From assembly GCF_040436345.1 (NCBI RefSeq), contig NC_133232.1, positions 26,752,315 through 26,816,314 on the forward strand: a DNA stretch of 64,000 nt, given 5' to 3'. The DNA comes from Pagrus major (taxonomy: Eukaryota > Chordata > Actinopteri > Spariformes > Sparidae). The stretch's first letter is position 1. The number at the start of each line of letters is the position of its first letter. Made by a program: the position numbers and the translations under genes. The notes beneath the pieces are model-generated. The model was not told the DNA's origin. It did no database searches and saw only the letters and a program-made list of their open reading frames with translations. Shown here in pieces: positions 46,746 through 58,201 of this stretch.

Positions 46746-49700
46746 ATGACGGAAATGTTTTCAACTCTGTTCGGGCAAAATGAAGCCCAGGGACCTCCCG
46801 GCTCGTCGGCTCTGGGGTTCGGACCAGGGAAGCCTCCGCCGCCGCTACCCCAAAATCAAGTCTCTATGGCGGGGCAGATGCCACCGCAGCTCGGGGATGA
46901 AGGGCCTGCGCTGCGGAAGCCCGGAGCCATGAATGAACCTTTCTACTTACTGCGGGAGCTTCCTGGTACTGTTACACTATTATACCTACTGTCCGCTTTG
47001 TATGATGTTTGTTTGTTAATTCAGAGAAAGAGTTGAGCTGCTATCAAAGGTTGCTAAGTAGTTTGTAAACAATGCTAGCTAAGCTAACGTTGGCAACGCT
47101 AACTGCTAAGTGTTGAGTAAGCTAATAACCGGTGTTAGCCTACCTGTTTTTCATAGGTTGGGCTATTTTTTTAATGTTATATATGACACTAAAACATTTC
47201 TGACCAAGTTTCATGTGTTTTAACTTCACTCTTGTGTTCAAGTTAGCTGATAGTTATGTAAAGCTAATCACTGAAAACAACTAGCACAACAGAAATAACA
47301 TTAGTTGTTGGATAGAGGTATTTTTGCTGGGATAAGTAACGTGGCAGATGTCCAAATTAGTTACATGTGACAAGGCAAGACTGGTGATTTTTGCACGAGT
47401 TACAGTGATTTATAAATGTGTGTGTTTAGTTGGAAACGAGTTAACGGGAAACACCAACCTCATCACGCACTACAACCTGGAGCACGCCTACAACAAATTC
47501 TGTGGAAAGAAGGTGAAGGAGAAGCTCAGCAACTTTCTGCCAGAGTTACCAGGTGGGCTTCACATACTTCATGAGAAAAGTACATGTAGATTCTGTTATA
47601 ATTTTACATTGGGTGCTCATCGGCAGTTGACAATTATCTTAAAGGGTCCAAACTCCAGCAACACTTTGAAGTTTTAGGAATAACTTCATTTTGAGACTGA
47701 AACATTTTGGCTTGTGACCATCATCAGGGTATCAAAACCATGTTTTCTCTTCATAAATTGTATTGGACTGCATTTACATCGTGCTTTTAGACCTTAAAGG
47801 ACAAAAGAGCGTCATACTGTGCACGCCGATAGCAGCAGAGTTACCATGCAAGGTGCTGGCCTGCTCATCTGGAGCAACTTGGGTGTCAGGGTCCTGCTTG
47901 AGCATATTTTGATATTTGGAGAGGAGAAGTCAGGGACTGAACTGCCAGCCTTGCAAGCATTGGACGACCTCTTGAGCCTCAATCACTTCCAGATCCACCG
48001 ATCCATGATGATTGGGACGAAGGCAACAAGCCAAAATGCGTTTGTCTCACAATACAATTGTTGCTGTGGTTTTGTCCTTTTTAAACACTGCTTTGTGAGG
48101 AAATCTTGTTATTCCAAGACCCACACTACCTCTATGTTCTGTAGATGTTGAGGTGTACATAGACAAAACGTATAATTGTAATACTGGTCTGTGAGTCCAT
48201 CATTGTGGTTCAGATCTGATCTGTAAATTGTCCAAAGTAGTATATACAGTGGTGAAATGATATCAGCCTGATGAAACCCCTTACATGCCACTGCTTTAGC
48301 TTTTGACATTCACATCCAAATTCCTCCTGTTTGATTATTTATTCATTTGAAAAAAGAGCTGTATATGATCACATCTCTATCGCTGTGTGTTCAGTGCTCA
48401 TCATCTTGCGCTTCCATTGCTTATATTTTAATCTTGTCTGATCTCTTCCGTGCTGCAGGTATGATTGACTGTCCGGGCACTCAAGACGGCAGCTCGTTGC
48501 GCTCTCTGATCGATAAGCCCCCAGTGTGTGGGAATTCCTTCAGCCCTTTGACTGGCGCTCTGCTCACAGGCTTCAGACTACATACAGGACCGGTACTGAC
48601 TGAATCCAACACACAAGCTCTAAAGTCACTCACATTTTTAGCATGCTGACAGGTATCCTTCCTTTCTTAATTATATTGTTCCTTACTTACACACATGCAT
48701 GTTGTTGTTTTTTCTCCCAGCTCCCAGAACAGTACAGACTGATGCACATACAGCCTCCAAAGAAGAAGAGCAAACACAAGCACAAACACCATCGACCACA
48801 GGACCCATTACCACAAGGTACACATACATACGAATGTAATTAATGTACAGGGTTCCCACGTGTCCTCGAAAACCTGGAAAATAGTTGACCAATTTTCCAG
48901 TCATGGAAAACACATGGAAAATGAGATAAAAAGCTAAATGTCCTGGAAAATCTTGTGTTGTCCTGGAAATGGATTTAAACATTTTCCTATTTTTCTATCA
49001 GTGCTCCCCAAAATGGATGACATTGTCATCTGAAAGGGTTAAGTTAAGGATCATAAAGATTAACGTTGCTCTTTTCCCCTCTTGTTGAATAATATTAAAT
49101 TGATAAGCATGTTTGGTTCAGTTGCTAGAGTTTGTCTCTCCTGTCCAAGTGTATAGGTGTAAAAGCATTGCTTGTATGTATTATATATATATATACTACA
49201 ATATAGTATTTGTAGTATACTAAGTAAGTATAATAAAACTGTACATTTTTCTTTAAGGGAAACCAGTTAGTAATTGGTTTTAATTACTAATTTTTATCTT
49301 TTAAATCAGACTTCCACAGAGAGGAACATATTAGTATATAGGCGCTATCTGTCATATGAGCTAGATCGTCACCGAAAATGTCCTGGAAAAGTCCTTGAAA
49401 ATCATCTACAAGAAAAGAGTGGGAACCCTGATGTAACATGTGTTCAGGCCACTGACCTGCTTCTTTTTGTTGTCACAGAAACTCCATCAGACTCGGATCC
49501 CAAGAAGAAGAAGAAAAAGAGGGACGACGATCCCGACCGCAAGAAAAAGAAGAAAGACAAGAAAAAGAAGAAGGTAAGAAAATCTGTCATCACCCCAGTC
49601 ATTTTTATTAGATGTTATTATGGATCCTGATGTAGTTATGGGCAGAGTTGGGAGGCCATTTGAGACCCTGACCACCACATACCCATTCGTATACAAAAGG

Positions 49701-50158
49701 CTGGCTTGCTACTGCTTTATAAAGTTATGGCTTACGTTTGGCAGATATGTAGTAACATTATCATGAGAAAACTGTCTGGATAGCTCGATCAGCTTTATTC
49801 ACTGGCAAGTCTCCATCCCTTTGGTGCTCGGTTTTTTATTGGATTGTGCAGCTGAAGAGTGACAGGAAATGGGATGAGAGAGATGGCGAACGACATGTAG
49901 CGCAGATCCACAAGGTCGGATTCAAACCCTCGGCCTCTGCGATCAGAACACAGCCTCCGCAAATGGGGTGCACGCTCCACCAACTGAGCTTCTGAGCGCC
50001 CCCTTTTGCTGAAAAATGATTTCTACACTCATTTGAGGTTCCCTACACGTTGAATATAAACCAGTGTGTTTCTGCTCTCTGTCCCTCTTCAGAACCGCCA
50101 CAGTCCCGACCATCCCGGCCTCGCTGGATCACAACCCAACAGCAACAGCCTCAGATAG
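46746..50158 (+). CDS. med19: Mediator complex subunit 19
   Basis: Exons: 46746-46965, 47430-47552, 48459-48592, 48721-48817, 49479-49573, 50093-50158; 244 residues, the same length as I recall for human MED19. A Gly/Pro-rich N-terminus (MTEMFSTLFGQNEAQGPPGS) is followed by MNEPFYLLRELPVGNELTGN and then LITHYNLEHAYNKFCGKKVK. The central GMIDCPGTQDGSSLRSLIDK and LLTGFRLHTGPLPEQYRLMH are strongly conserved blocks. The C-terminus is Lys- and His-rich (PPKKKSKHKHKHH, then a long KKKKK-type tract), ending GLAGSQPNSNSLR. MED19 is a nuclear subunit of the Mediator middle module that links activators to RNA polymerase II. The start codon lies about 350 bp after the pmf1 stop. Introns 4 and 5 hold mobile elements. 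Confidence 0.96.
48848..49430. mobile_element. hAT-like non-autonomous transposon in med19 intron 4
   Basis: 583 bp. A perfect 12-bp terminal inverted repeat CAGGGTTCCCAC lies at 48848-48859, with GTGGGAACCCTG at 49419-49430. The flanking 5 bp are ATGTA on both sides (48843-48847 and 49431-49435). Internal sequence has many CCTGGAAAA motifs and no coding frame. The 5-bp duplication and CAG start suggest a hAT-related family, but the superfamily is not settled. Confidence 0.75.
49790..50003 (-). mobile_element. tRNA-derived SINE in med19 intron 5
   Basis: On the minus strand the head has an A box GCTCAGTTGGTGG (49989-49977) and a B box GGTTTGAATCC (49928-49918), matching RNA polymerase III promoters. 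The tail continues CTCTCTCATCCCATTTCCTG, then CTTCAGCTG and CCAATAAAA, as in a widespread acanthomorph SINE. It is a diverged copy. Clear target duplications were not seen. Confidence 0.8.
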
Positions 50159-50318
50159 ACAGCAGCCCACTGTGTGCACGCCTGTGTTTGAATGTGTGTG
50201 TGGCTGTGCATTTTGTAAGAGGATGCATGTGTGTATTTTACAGATAATTGTATTATCGGGAGTATGTTTGATGAGAAAGGGGATGAATCAAATAATGCAA
50301 ATGGTTGTAAGATTTATG

Positions 50319-50320
<2 letters not shown>

Positions 50321-50369
<49 letters not shown>
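50321..50369. repeat. (GT)n microsatellite
   Basis: About 24 GT units in the med19 3'UTR. Confidence 0.95.
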
Positions 50370-50370
<1 letters not shown>

Positions 50371-50501
50371 AAAGAGATGTTACAGAACAGTGTAAAAGGC
50401 CGCTGATGGGCTGTGTGGCGTTATGAATGACTGAGCAGGCACTGTATGTATGTCCCTCTTTTATTTTGTTGTGAGATCTTTTGACCAGAATGCCAAAATC
50501 A

Positions 50502-50507
50502 AATAAA
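50502..50507 (+). terminator. Poly(A) signal, med19
   Basis: AATAAA, about 345 bp after the stop, followed by TTTGATTATTATCTTTGCTTGTGTG. Confidence 0.7.
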
Positions 50508-50639
50508 CTTTGATTATTATCTTTGCTTGTGTGTCCTTTTACGACCTCCTATAGGACTATTTGATTTGATTAAGCACATGAAACACAGCAGATGCTGAGG
50601 CACTGTGAGAGGACTGTATAAATGAATGAGACAAAATGT

Positions 50640-53068
50640 TTATATTCATACATTTATTTGTTTATCAAATGCACAAGCTGGATATATTGATTGAAGGCAG
50701 GAAAGGAAGGCGTACATTTAGCAAGACATACGGACACTTCAACCCCAGAGAAGGTTTAATAAGCCACTGTAGGTGATCTTCTTAAAGTACAGATAAAGCA
50801 AAGCATGTTGTATTTTGTTATAGAGACTGTAAGAGGTGTTGATTAAACTTAATTCATAGCAATTCAGACAGCAGCTATTCTAAATGCCAATCACAAAGGC
50901 ATAAGCACAACGGAGTCACATGAACTTGAATCATTTGGCAGTATTTGTCAACTTTCATAGAGGTCTGACAACCACCTACAGAGGTGCCAAGAGGTCTGAT
51001 AGTTGCTGCTTTCATTGCTGGTCCAGTGGTTTTTCAAACATTACAAAACACTAGTGAAAAGTAATGACACGCTGATTGAAATGGAATACTCGATACACGA
51101 AACAACACAAAGCACAGCCTCAAAAATGACCATCAAGCTTAATCAACACCTGTGACAGTCAACAATAACAAACTGGTAAGTACGGCAGGACAACACTGTG
51201 TTGTCAGGCTTTCCTGTACATTCTCCTGAGGAAAGGTGCGGTACTATCGACTAACTTACAGTCCCTACACATGGCTTTGGTTTACAGAGAAAGACATTTG
51301 GCAGAGGCATTGATCTTAACATTCATGTCTATTGCAATAAAGCTAAAGTGGCAGCAAAGGCACAAGAGTTGAAACAAAGTTATCTCCTTCAGCGCAGGTG
51401 AGCAAAGATTCAAAAAGCTGAACTAGAAAGCAGAAAGGAAATGCAACAGACAAGCAAGGAAAGTTTGGCTAAAGCTGGCTGGACACTGAAATGGATTGAG
51501 TCAAAAAAAATAAAATTACACATTTACAATTGATTTCATGTGTGCAGAATAGACACATTTTGTTGTCACTTTGGATGAATGTACATGATCTCTACATTGA
51601 TCTGCAGCTGGCTGAAACAAAAGGATCTTTTTAACGTGCATCAAAGCAGAAAACACACGACTGTCCTATACTGCACACACCCATATATAGTAAAGCAAGC
51701 AGAATATGTCATAAAATACAACACACCACACGCCTCAGTCCTATTTACAAAAAACAATTTTGATGGAGGTTTGTTTGCTCCAAAATCAATACATGACTAA
51801 AAAAAACAGCAAAAAGGGCAAAAGCAGAATACACAGTAAATCATCTGAGCTTCATTTATAATTTGCACACTACAAAATAACATCTGCAGATACTGAAACA
51901 AACGCTTCCCTTTTTAATGCTACTGCAGCTAGAGTATAAAAAAAAGACACTTAAATACATAGTTTATACACACACTAGTTCATTTCTGTGCATAAAGCAG
52001 TACAAAGTGTTTCATAACATCGACACACACTGTGTGTCAGAATTTTAAAAGTCAGTCATATCTTTCCTTGTGAAATTTCCCTAAAAATGTTTTTCCTACA
52101 TATAAAAAAAATCCGGAAATGCAAGGCCTGACTCAGCTATGCCTCTAAAACACGTGAACGCACAAGGAGAAATTCTGTACTGATTAAATTGTCGGTTATT
52201 TTACAATCAAAGGTTTAATATTTCCTAATGTAAAAAAGAAGAAATGGACAGACAGAGGAGTCGGTTGCAGAGAGACAGTACAAAAAAAGGAAACAGTGGA
52301 GGTAGATTTGGTGTCTCTACAACCAGCCTTATGTTCGTGTACATGTGTGAATAACTGGGCTCTGAAAAATGCCCTAAAAGCTTTATATGTACCAGAAATC
52401 TGGTACTGAGATGTTCTAATGCTTTACATTTTATTTGATAGCTTGTATGATTTTAATAGTGTCTTATAGATTTATATTTATAGCTTTTGTTGAAGGGAGT
52501 ACAGTAGACATGGCACAGTATACTACTGACACAATACTGAAGTAGAAAGTGTATCTTTCCTATTATCTTTAAGCTGTTCTTTGGTGTTAGCAAGGATTGT
52601 GATTATCTTTGAAAACTATATATATAACAGTATTTCAAGTACCGTGATATCCTCAGTCTGACACACAGGCCATACCAGGACGTGTGCATGTGTCTTTGCA
52701 TGTGCTCGTGAGTGAAATCTATGGCTTTACATCACACTAATTTGGCTCTTTGACTAAAGCCAAAATAAATACACAGCAACAAACGATGATGACACTTGCT
52801 TTCTCCCAAAATCACAAGGAACTTAAAGTCAACCTCTGAGTCGTAACAAACTACAGGGAATCTATCTGCTCTGTGATACACTAATCTGTGGTGAGCAAAA
52901 TGTGCTCCAGCAATGACCAAAAATGAAAAAAGAAAACAACAAAAAAAAAGCACTGAACACATCTAAACAAAACACATATGGATGAGTAGATTGCTGGTGC
53001 TCATTTTGAAGGCATGTACAAAAATAAATCCTACATTTCCCCCGAAACCTCGGCTCTATCGTGTCACT
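50640..53068 (-). other. Probable long 3'UTR of slc43a1
   Basis: No coding exon on either strand could be supported across this 2.4 kb. A TTTATT at 50653-50658 (AATAAA on minus) would end a long UTR close to the med19 end, but nearer signals were not excluded. AT-rich with short A runs and no repeats of note. Confidence 0.4.
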
Positions 53069-56000
53069 CTAAGCCTCCACAGCAGCAAGACCGTTGCTGT
53101 GAGGTTTGTGGCCGTTCGCCTCGGTGTGGTTCAGTGCCTGCAGCTCCTGTCCGCCGGCCCGCTTGTCCCTGGCCGCCTTTTCCCTAATTAGGTGTCTGCG
53201 GTGGTAGAACAGGTAAGCTGGCAACAGGAAGCCAGCCAATGAGAGGATCAGCAGGCTGAGGTTGATCTGAAGGAGGACAGAGGTGAAAAGTTACGGTTAC
53301 AGCTACATGCTACAGTTCCTGCTGGATGCAAGTTTATTTTGTAAATGAAAATAATGATAAATATATACACCACACCAAGAGTCTACAGTCATGCTAGCTG
53401 CTAACTAATTAGCAAAAATGACGTAGTTTGGGACAGTGGTGCTTGGAGCTAAATACTTATACTATCAGCACGCTAACATGCTGATGTAAACTAATACCAT
53501 GTCCACCATCTTTAGTTGGTGGACATGGTATTAGTTTACATCAAAAACAGACGTTGCAGTTTGTAGATAAATCATTATCAATTTGTGCAGATAAAAATCA
53601 TTTCTTGTCCTCAGAATATCTCATTGCGCCCTCAGAATTGAGACACAAATATAAAAGTATACACAGTAAAAAGTATTAGGAGTTAAAGATAAGTGTGCAT
53701 CCTCACCCAGTAGGGATCTCCTTGCAGTGGTCCGACCATGGCGATGAAGAGCGGCTGCTGCAGGAGAGCGATCACAGCGCTGATCATGGACTGAAGGCCT
53801 GTCAGGGTGCCGAAGTGGTTGGACGGGTAGCTGTGGGAGAAACACGGATGGTTAAAGAGAGTATAAAACACCAAGTGAAAAGACACTGAGGGCAAGATTA
53901 ATAAGGGAAATGTAATAAAACAAATGAGCGGTTGCCTTCTGTGGTATAAATGTAAAAATGGGAATCCGTAATTATTGCCAGAGTCCAAAAGCACAAATCC
54001 CACATGCCAACAACATCGTAGGTCAAATATTACATTGTTTCATACCATATGATATCATACTGCGTCGTTGAAGGGACTGGATTTAATAAAGTCAATATTG
54101 ACTCGAAACGGTTCATGAATATCATTCGCACACATGGTTTAAATGTTTTAACACACATAATACAGCATTCCCTACTTTTGTCACCACATCTGGTTGCCTT
54201 TATCACACTGTAAAGTTCTGCTTCATGTTTGGTGTTTATATGGTGCTGGAAATAACTCTAAATGGGTCAGGAAAGTGCCGACTGTTTTTCGCTGTAGGTC
54301 TCCAAACCTACAGCTAATGAACCGGAAAATATAAAAGCACATTGTTTCCCATTTTTTCTGCCTTGTTAGAAATATGCTCAATTATCACACCTCTTTAACA
54401 ATTGCTCTGTGAAACATCACACCCCCGAGGTTGTTTTCTCATTTCCTCTGAGATGTAGACGTGTTACACGGAGCTTCAGGTGACGCAGTACTCACACGGC
54501 AGCATAAAGGCCTCCGCAGCAGGAGTGGATGAAGCCTCGGACCATCGTGTGGAGGATGAAGGTCATGATCTGAGGAAGAAAGACAATAAATGGATCTTGT
54601 TTCTTTATTTTCTGACTGCCATATCATGTGTGTTTATGTGTGTGTGTGTGTGTAGTACCTGCAGAGGCAGGCTGTCTATGAGGCAGCAGCATCCGAATGC
54701 GAGCAGCAGCAGGTTGGTGAGAATGAAGGCTCTCATGGCGTTGGTCACTTTCTGGATCTTACTGTCCCTCGTTGGTCCACTGGTGTTTCTAATGGGGACA
54801 CAGACACAAAGGTGTTTTAACATTATGTTGTAAATATATTGTGATATTATATTAAGGCAATATCGCCCAGCAGCCCTAAGAAGAACGTACTTCTGCTCTG
54901 TGCCTGGGACGATCTTTTCCACTACGCACTCCTTCATCTTCCAGTCCATGATGTACCCGATCAGAGGACATGTGACCAGACACAGCAGCTGCAGCGTGCC
55001 GAAGATGGACGAGTAGAAACTCACTGAAGGAGAATAGATTCAATCAAATTAAGAAGAAGAAATCAAAACATATGCCAGACGAGTTACTTTAAGTTTCCAA
55101 ACACCGCTCACCTTTCTCTTCTGCCTCAATCGCCAGCTCCTCAGATGCTGAAATATAAAAAACAACTCTGTCAGTAACTCTTAGATTCTTAGACCGTTTG
55201 CTGGAAATGAAATGCGGTCGAGGGGTTTGACACTCACGATGTGTTTCACCGTGTGTGACCATAAACTCCAGCATCTTGTTCATCGCCCCCATGAAGAAGA
55301 TGATCCTCAGCTGGGACATCCCCATGGTAACCAGACTCCACAGGAAGATGGGAGAGAACACAGAGCGACGGAAAGGGACAGCATCTGAGAGAGGAGGTGA
55401 GTTTTACATATGAGGAGCGCGGGGTACGTGATTTAGATATCTTTCTTATTGGAGTTGAACTGTAACATGTGTGGGACATCAAGTTTGTCAGTCTTTCAAC
55501 ACAGCAGGTATGTCATATAGTATAAATAAGTGGTTCCCAACAAGGGAAATCATCTTGTGACACATGTGATACATCTTATAAAGTCAGAAAAAGGTCATTT
55601 CTGCAAAACAAAATGGTTTCTTCTGAGACTTTTCTTCAAAATCCGCTTAACACTATTAAAAAAACACAATATGAGAAAAAAGAGAAGCTTTTTGGTTGAA
55701 TTGTTTTGTTTTGAAGGGACTTTAAGTAAATGGTTTGTTGACGTACTGGGTGCAGCATCAGGTCCATTAGCGAGTTTCTCTGTGGAGTGTCGGATGTCTC
55801 CATTTTTTTGGTTCAGTCTCTCTTCAGCACTCTTCTGCTCTGATGCCGGCAGCTCCAGCAGTTTGAGGATCTTACTGTTATAGAAACGCACACGTAAATA
55901 CACATTTAGGTTGGATTGAAGGAGCAATGTTCTGATAAACATTTAGATTTGAGGCCACACTGACCTGTAGTCGACCTCGTCAGGCGTCGGGAAGCCTTCT

Positions 56001-56790
56001 GTGGGCCAGTTGAGGAAGCAGTTGATGAAGACAAACCCGGCAAGACCCGCCCACATCCACATGATCACCTGGAAGGACACGCCTGCATCGTAGATCAGCT
56101 GGGAAGAAGAAAGAGGGAGGAAGAGCTTTATTATTATTGTTGCATTCATTTATGGTTTTTTTGGCCACCTGGGGGCAGCAGAACACTGACGCACGTTACC
56201 TTGTAAAGTTATTATGGTAAACGTTTTCACAAGCAGATACAGTTACTTACACCCTGTGGCTTCACTGAAAATCATTGAACTCCATTTTCTGTAAAACTTG
56301 ACCATCACAAGATGACGTAGGGGTCAGAAAAACCCAATCATAACAGCGTGTAGTCTACTGTTCTGTTGCACCTCATCCTCATCAGTGAGTGAGCAACGCA
56401 GAGAAAGAAATAATCATTTTGGAGAGTTTTAAAAGAAAAGGGGCATGTGTTATGAAAAATCTGCCACGACGACTTTTCTCTAAAGGTCACCAGAGAGCAG
56501 GAAACCAAGCCTCAGAAACGTTTTCTGTGGGAGGACTCACAAACCTCTGCTCTCCAATTATGCCCTCTAATTTTACCCGTAACATTGTTTATATCCTGAG
56601 AGTAAAAATACTATAGCACTATGGCGATACATATTTTATGATTACATTGAGAAATCCTCGAAGAATTTTCTTCTAATATAGATTTTTTAAAATTTACCTT
56701 GACTCCGGGGAAGGTGACAGCAGAGGAGGCGTAGGAGCCAATCATCAGAGACATGACAGTGGAGCTCAGAGCACCAAACATGTTGGGGAG
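53069..56790 (-). CDS. slc43a1: Large neutral amino acid transporter LAT3 (partial, 3' exons)
   Basis: Ten minus-strand exons in order: 56790-56698, 56098-55965, 55874-55747, 55384-55238, 55147-55112, 55023-54891, 54788-54659, 54569-54496, 53830-53707, 53266-53069; 398 residues of about 560. The first visible exon begins in phase 0 at [20 protein letters not shown]. Later blocks are [105 protein letters not shown] and a Lys/Asn-rich cytoplasmic tail. These match SLC43A1 more closely than SLC43A3. LAT3 carries Leu, Ile, Phe and Met by sodium-independent facilitated diffusion across the plasma membrane. The N-terminal 160 or so residues are expected on the far side of a large intron beyond the right edge of the window. 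Confidence 0.93.
53482..53543. repeat. Perfect 27-bp inverted repeat in last slc43a1 intron
   Basis: Arm 1 is 53482-53508 and arm 2 is 53517-53543, a perfect reverse complement over 27 bp, with an 8-nt loop TCTTTAGT. Nearby are TAGCTGCTAACTAATTAGC and GCTAACATGCTGATG, motifs of a common teleost repeat, so it may be a MITE remnant. A transcribed hairpin is the alternative. Confidence 0.85.
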
Positions 56791-56893
56791 CTGCAAGAAA
56801 CAAGAAATACATTATATAAATAGACACAATAGCCAATTCAGCCATGTGAAATACATTAAACTTGCATGTAAGCTACATATAAATGTAGTAAAA

Positions 56894-58201
56894 TAAAGGT
56901 GCAGTATGTAATTTTGACCAGCAGAGGGCAGACATGCTTTGTGAACCAGACTGCTCCTCCTTGTCAAGACACTGTGACCTGTTCCTGCCTTTGGTGTTTG
57001 CACCCAGTAACACTTCTCTCTCCCCGCAGAGCAGACTCATTAAAAAAATATTAGTTTCCATGTCATGAGGAAACAAGAAACAAGAGTCATGGCCCAGTTT
57101 GGGTTTGACCCCATAGTTGAAACACAGACTAAGCTATACTTAGACACGCATCCACCGTCTTTATTCTTGCAATTTCGACAAATTCTTTGAGGTAGGATTA
57201 AAAACGTGGAAGCCGATCTATAGCCAGCTCTCTATGAACTTCACAGGGCTCAGTGGACTCGCTGTGAGGGCACTCACACGTCAAAGGGGACATGGTGGCG
57301 GGCACCAGGCACTAACACATCATATATTAGGTCGACCTATTTACAGTAGTAAGAGGCTTAACGAACATAACAATGACCGACTGTGCTGCCAGCTCACTCA
57401 GTGTCCTTTGATTAGGGTGTTAAATGGGTCAATCATGATTATAAAATCACATGTGTGGGATTTTAGGTGTGCTGCATGACAAGCTCGCTTTTCTCTCTCA
57501 ACACTGACTGAGGTTTTCCAAACTTCTGCTGGCGTCAACTAATCTGCCCGCTGGGCCACAGTTCACCGTGTACTGTCTGCAGTGTGTGTCCACACCCTTA
57601 TACCGACCTCACCGAGGCTCACCAGATGATGGCAAGTCACAGTTGGGAAAATTGGGAACAGTGAGCCAAAAAAATAATAGGACCGGCACTTTTACTTTGG
57701 CTTTTACTGGCGTTTCCAGTTTTAGCAAACAAATGATAAAACTACTCAGTCAACTACCATCTTTAAGATACGGCTTGATTTTGGCTCATCTGCGTCAGCC
57801 TCTCTGTTGAAGTACACCTCAGGGCATCACAGTCAGCAGCCCGCTAACTTGTTGCTCTCGTTACAGTGACATCAGCTGCTGTTTCAACAATGTTCGACTG
57901 AAATTCAACCATTGTGGTGAAACATCCCTTGTCCTTACCAGCTCCTGAGGGAAATATCTGACTCTTTAGCAGCTCGATACTTTACCATGCACACCAGGCA
58001 GCTAGTCACTTGACCATTTGGTGTCGGACTTCAGAGCTTTTGAGCCTCCTGCAGCAGTAAACGACACTGACGAGAGCAGTGAACAGCAAAGTTGGTATAA
58101 AGCTCTTCAGAGTCTGTTGACAATTATCTGTGGACTCGTTACTATGAGCTACCCCTCTCACATCTAATACTTTGTTAAAAATACAGATTACAGCAGCTTT
58201 A
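56894..58201. mobile_element. Possible non-autonomous DNA transposon in slc43a1 intron
   Basis: The left end TAAAGGTGCAGTATGTAATTTT and the reverse complement of the right end TAAAGCTGCTGTAATCTGTA share an imperfect inverted repeat of about 20 bp. The start GGTGCAGTATGTAA followed by TGACCAGCAGAGGG is a common teleost terminus. No coding capacity. Whether the 1.3 kb is one element or two merged copies is unclear. Confidence 0.4.
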
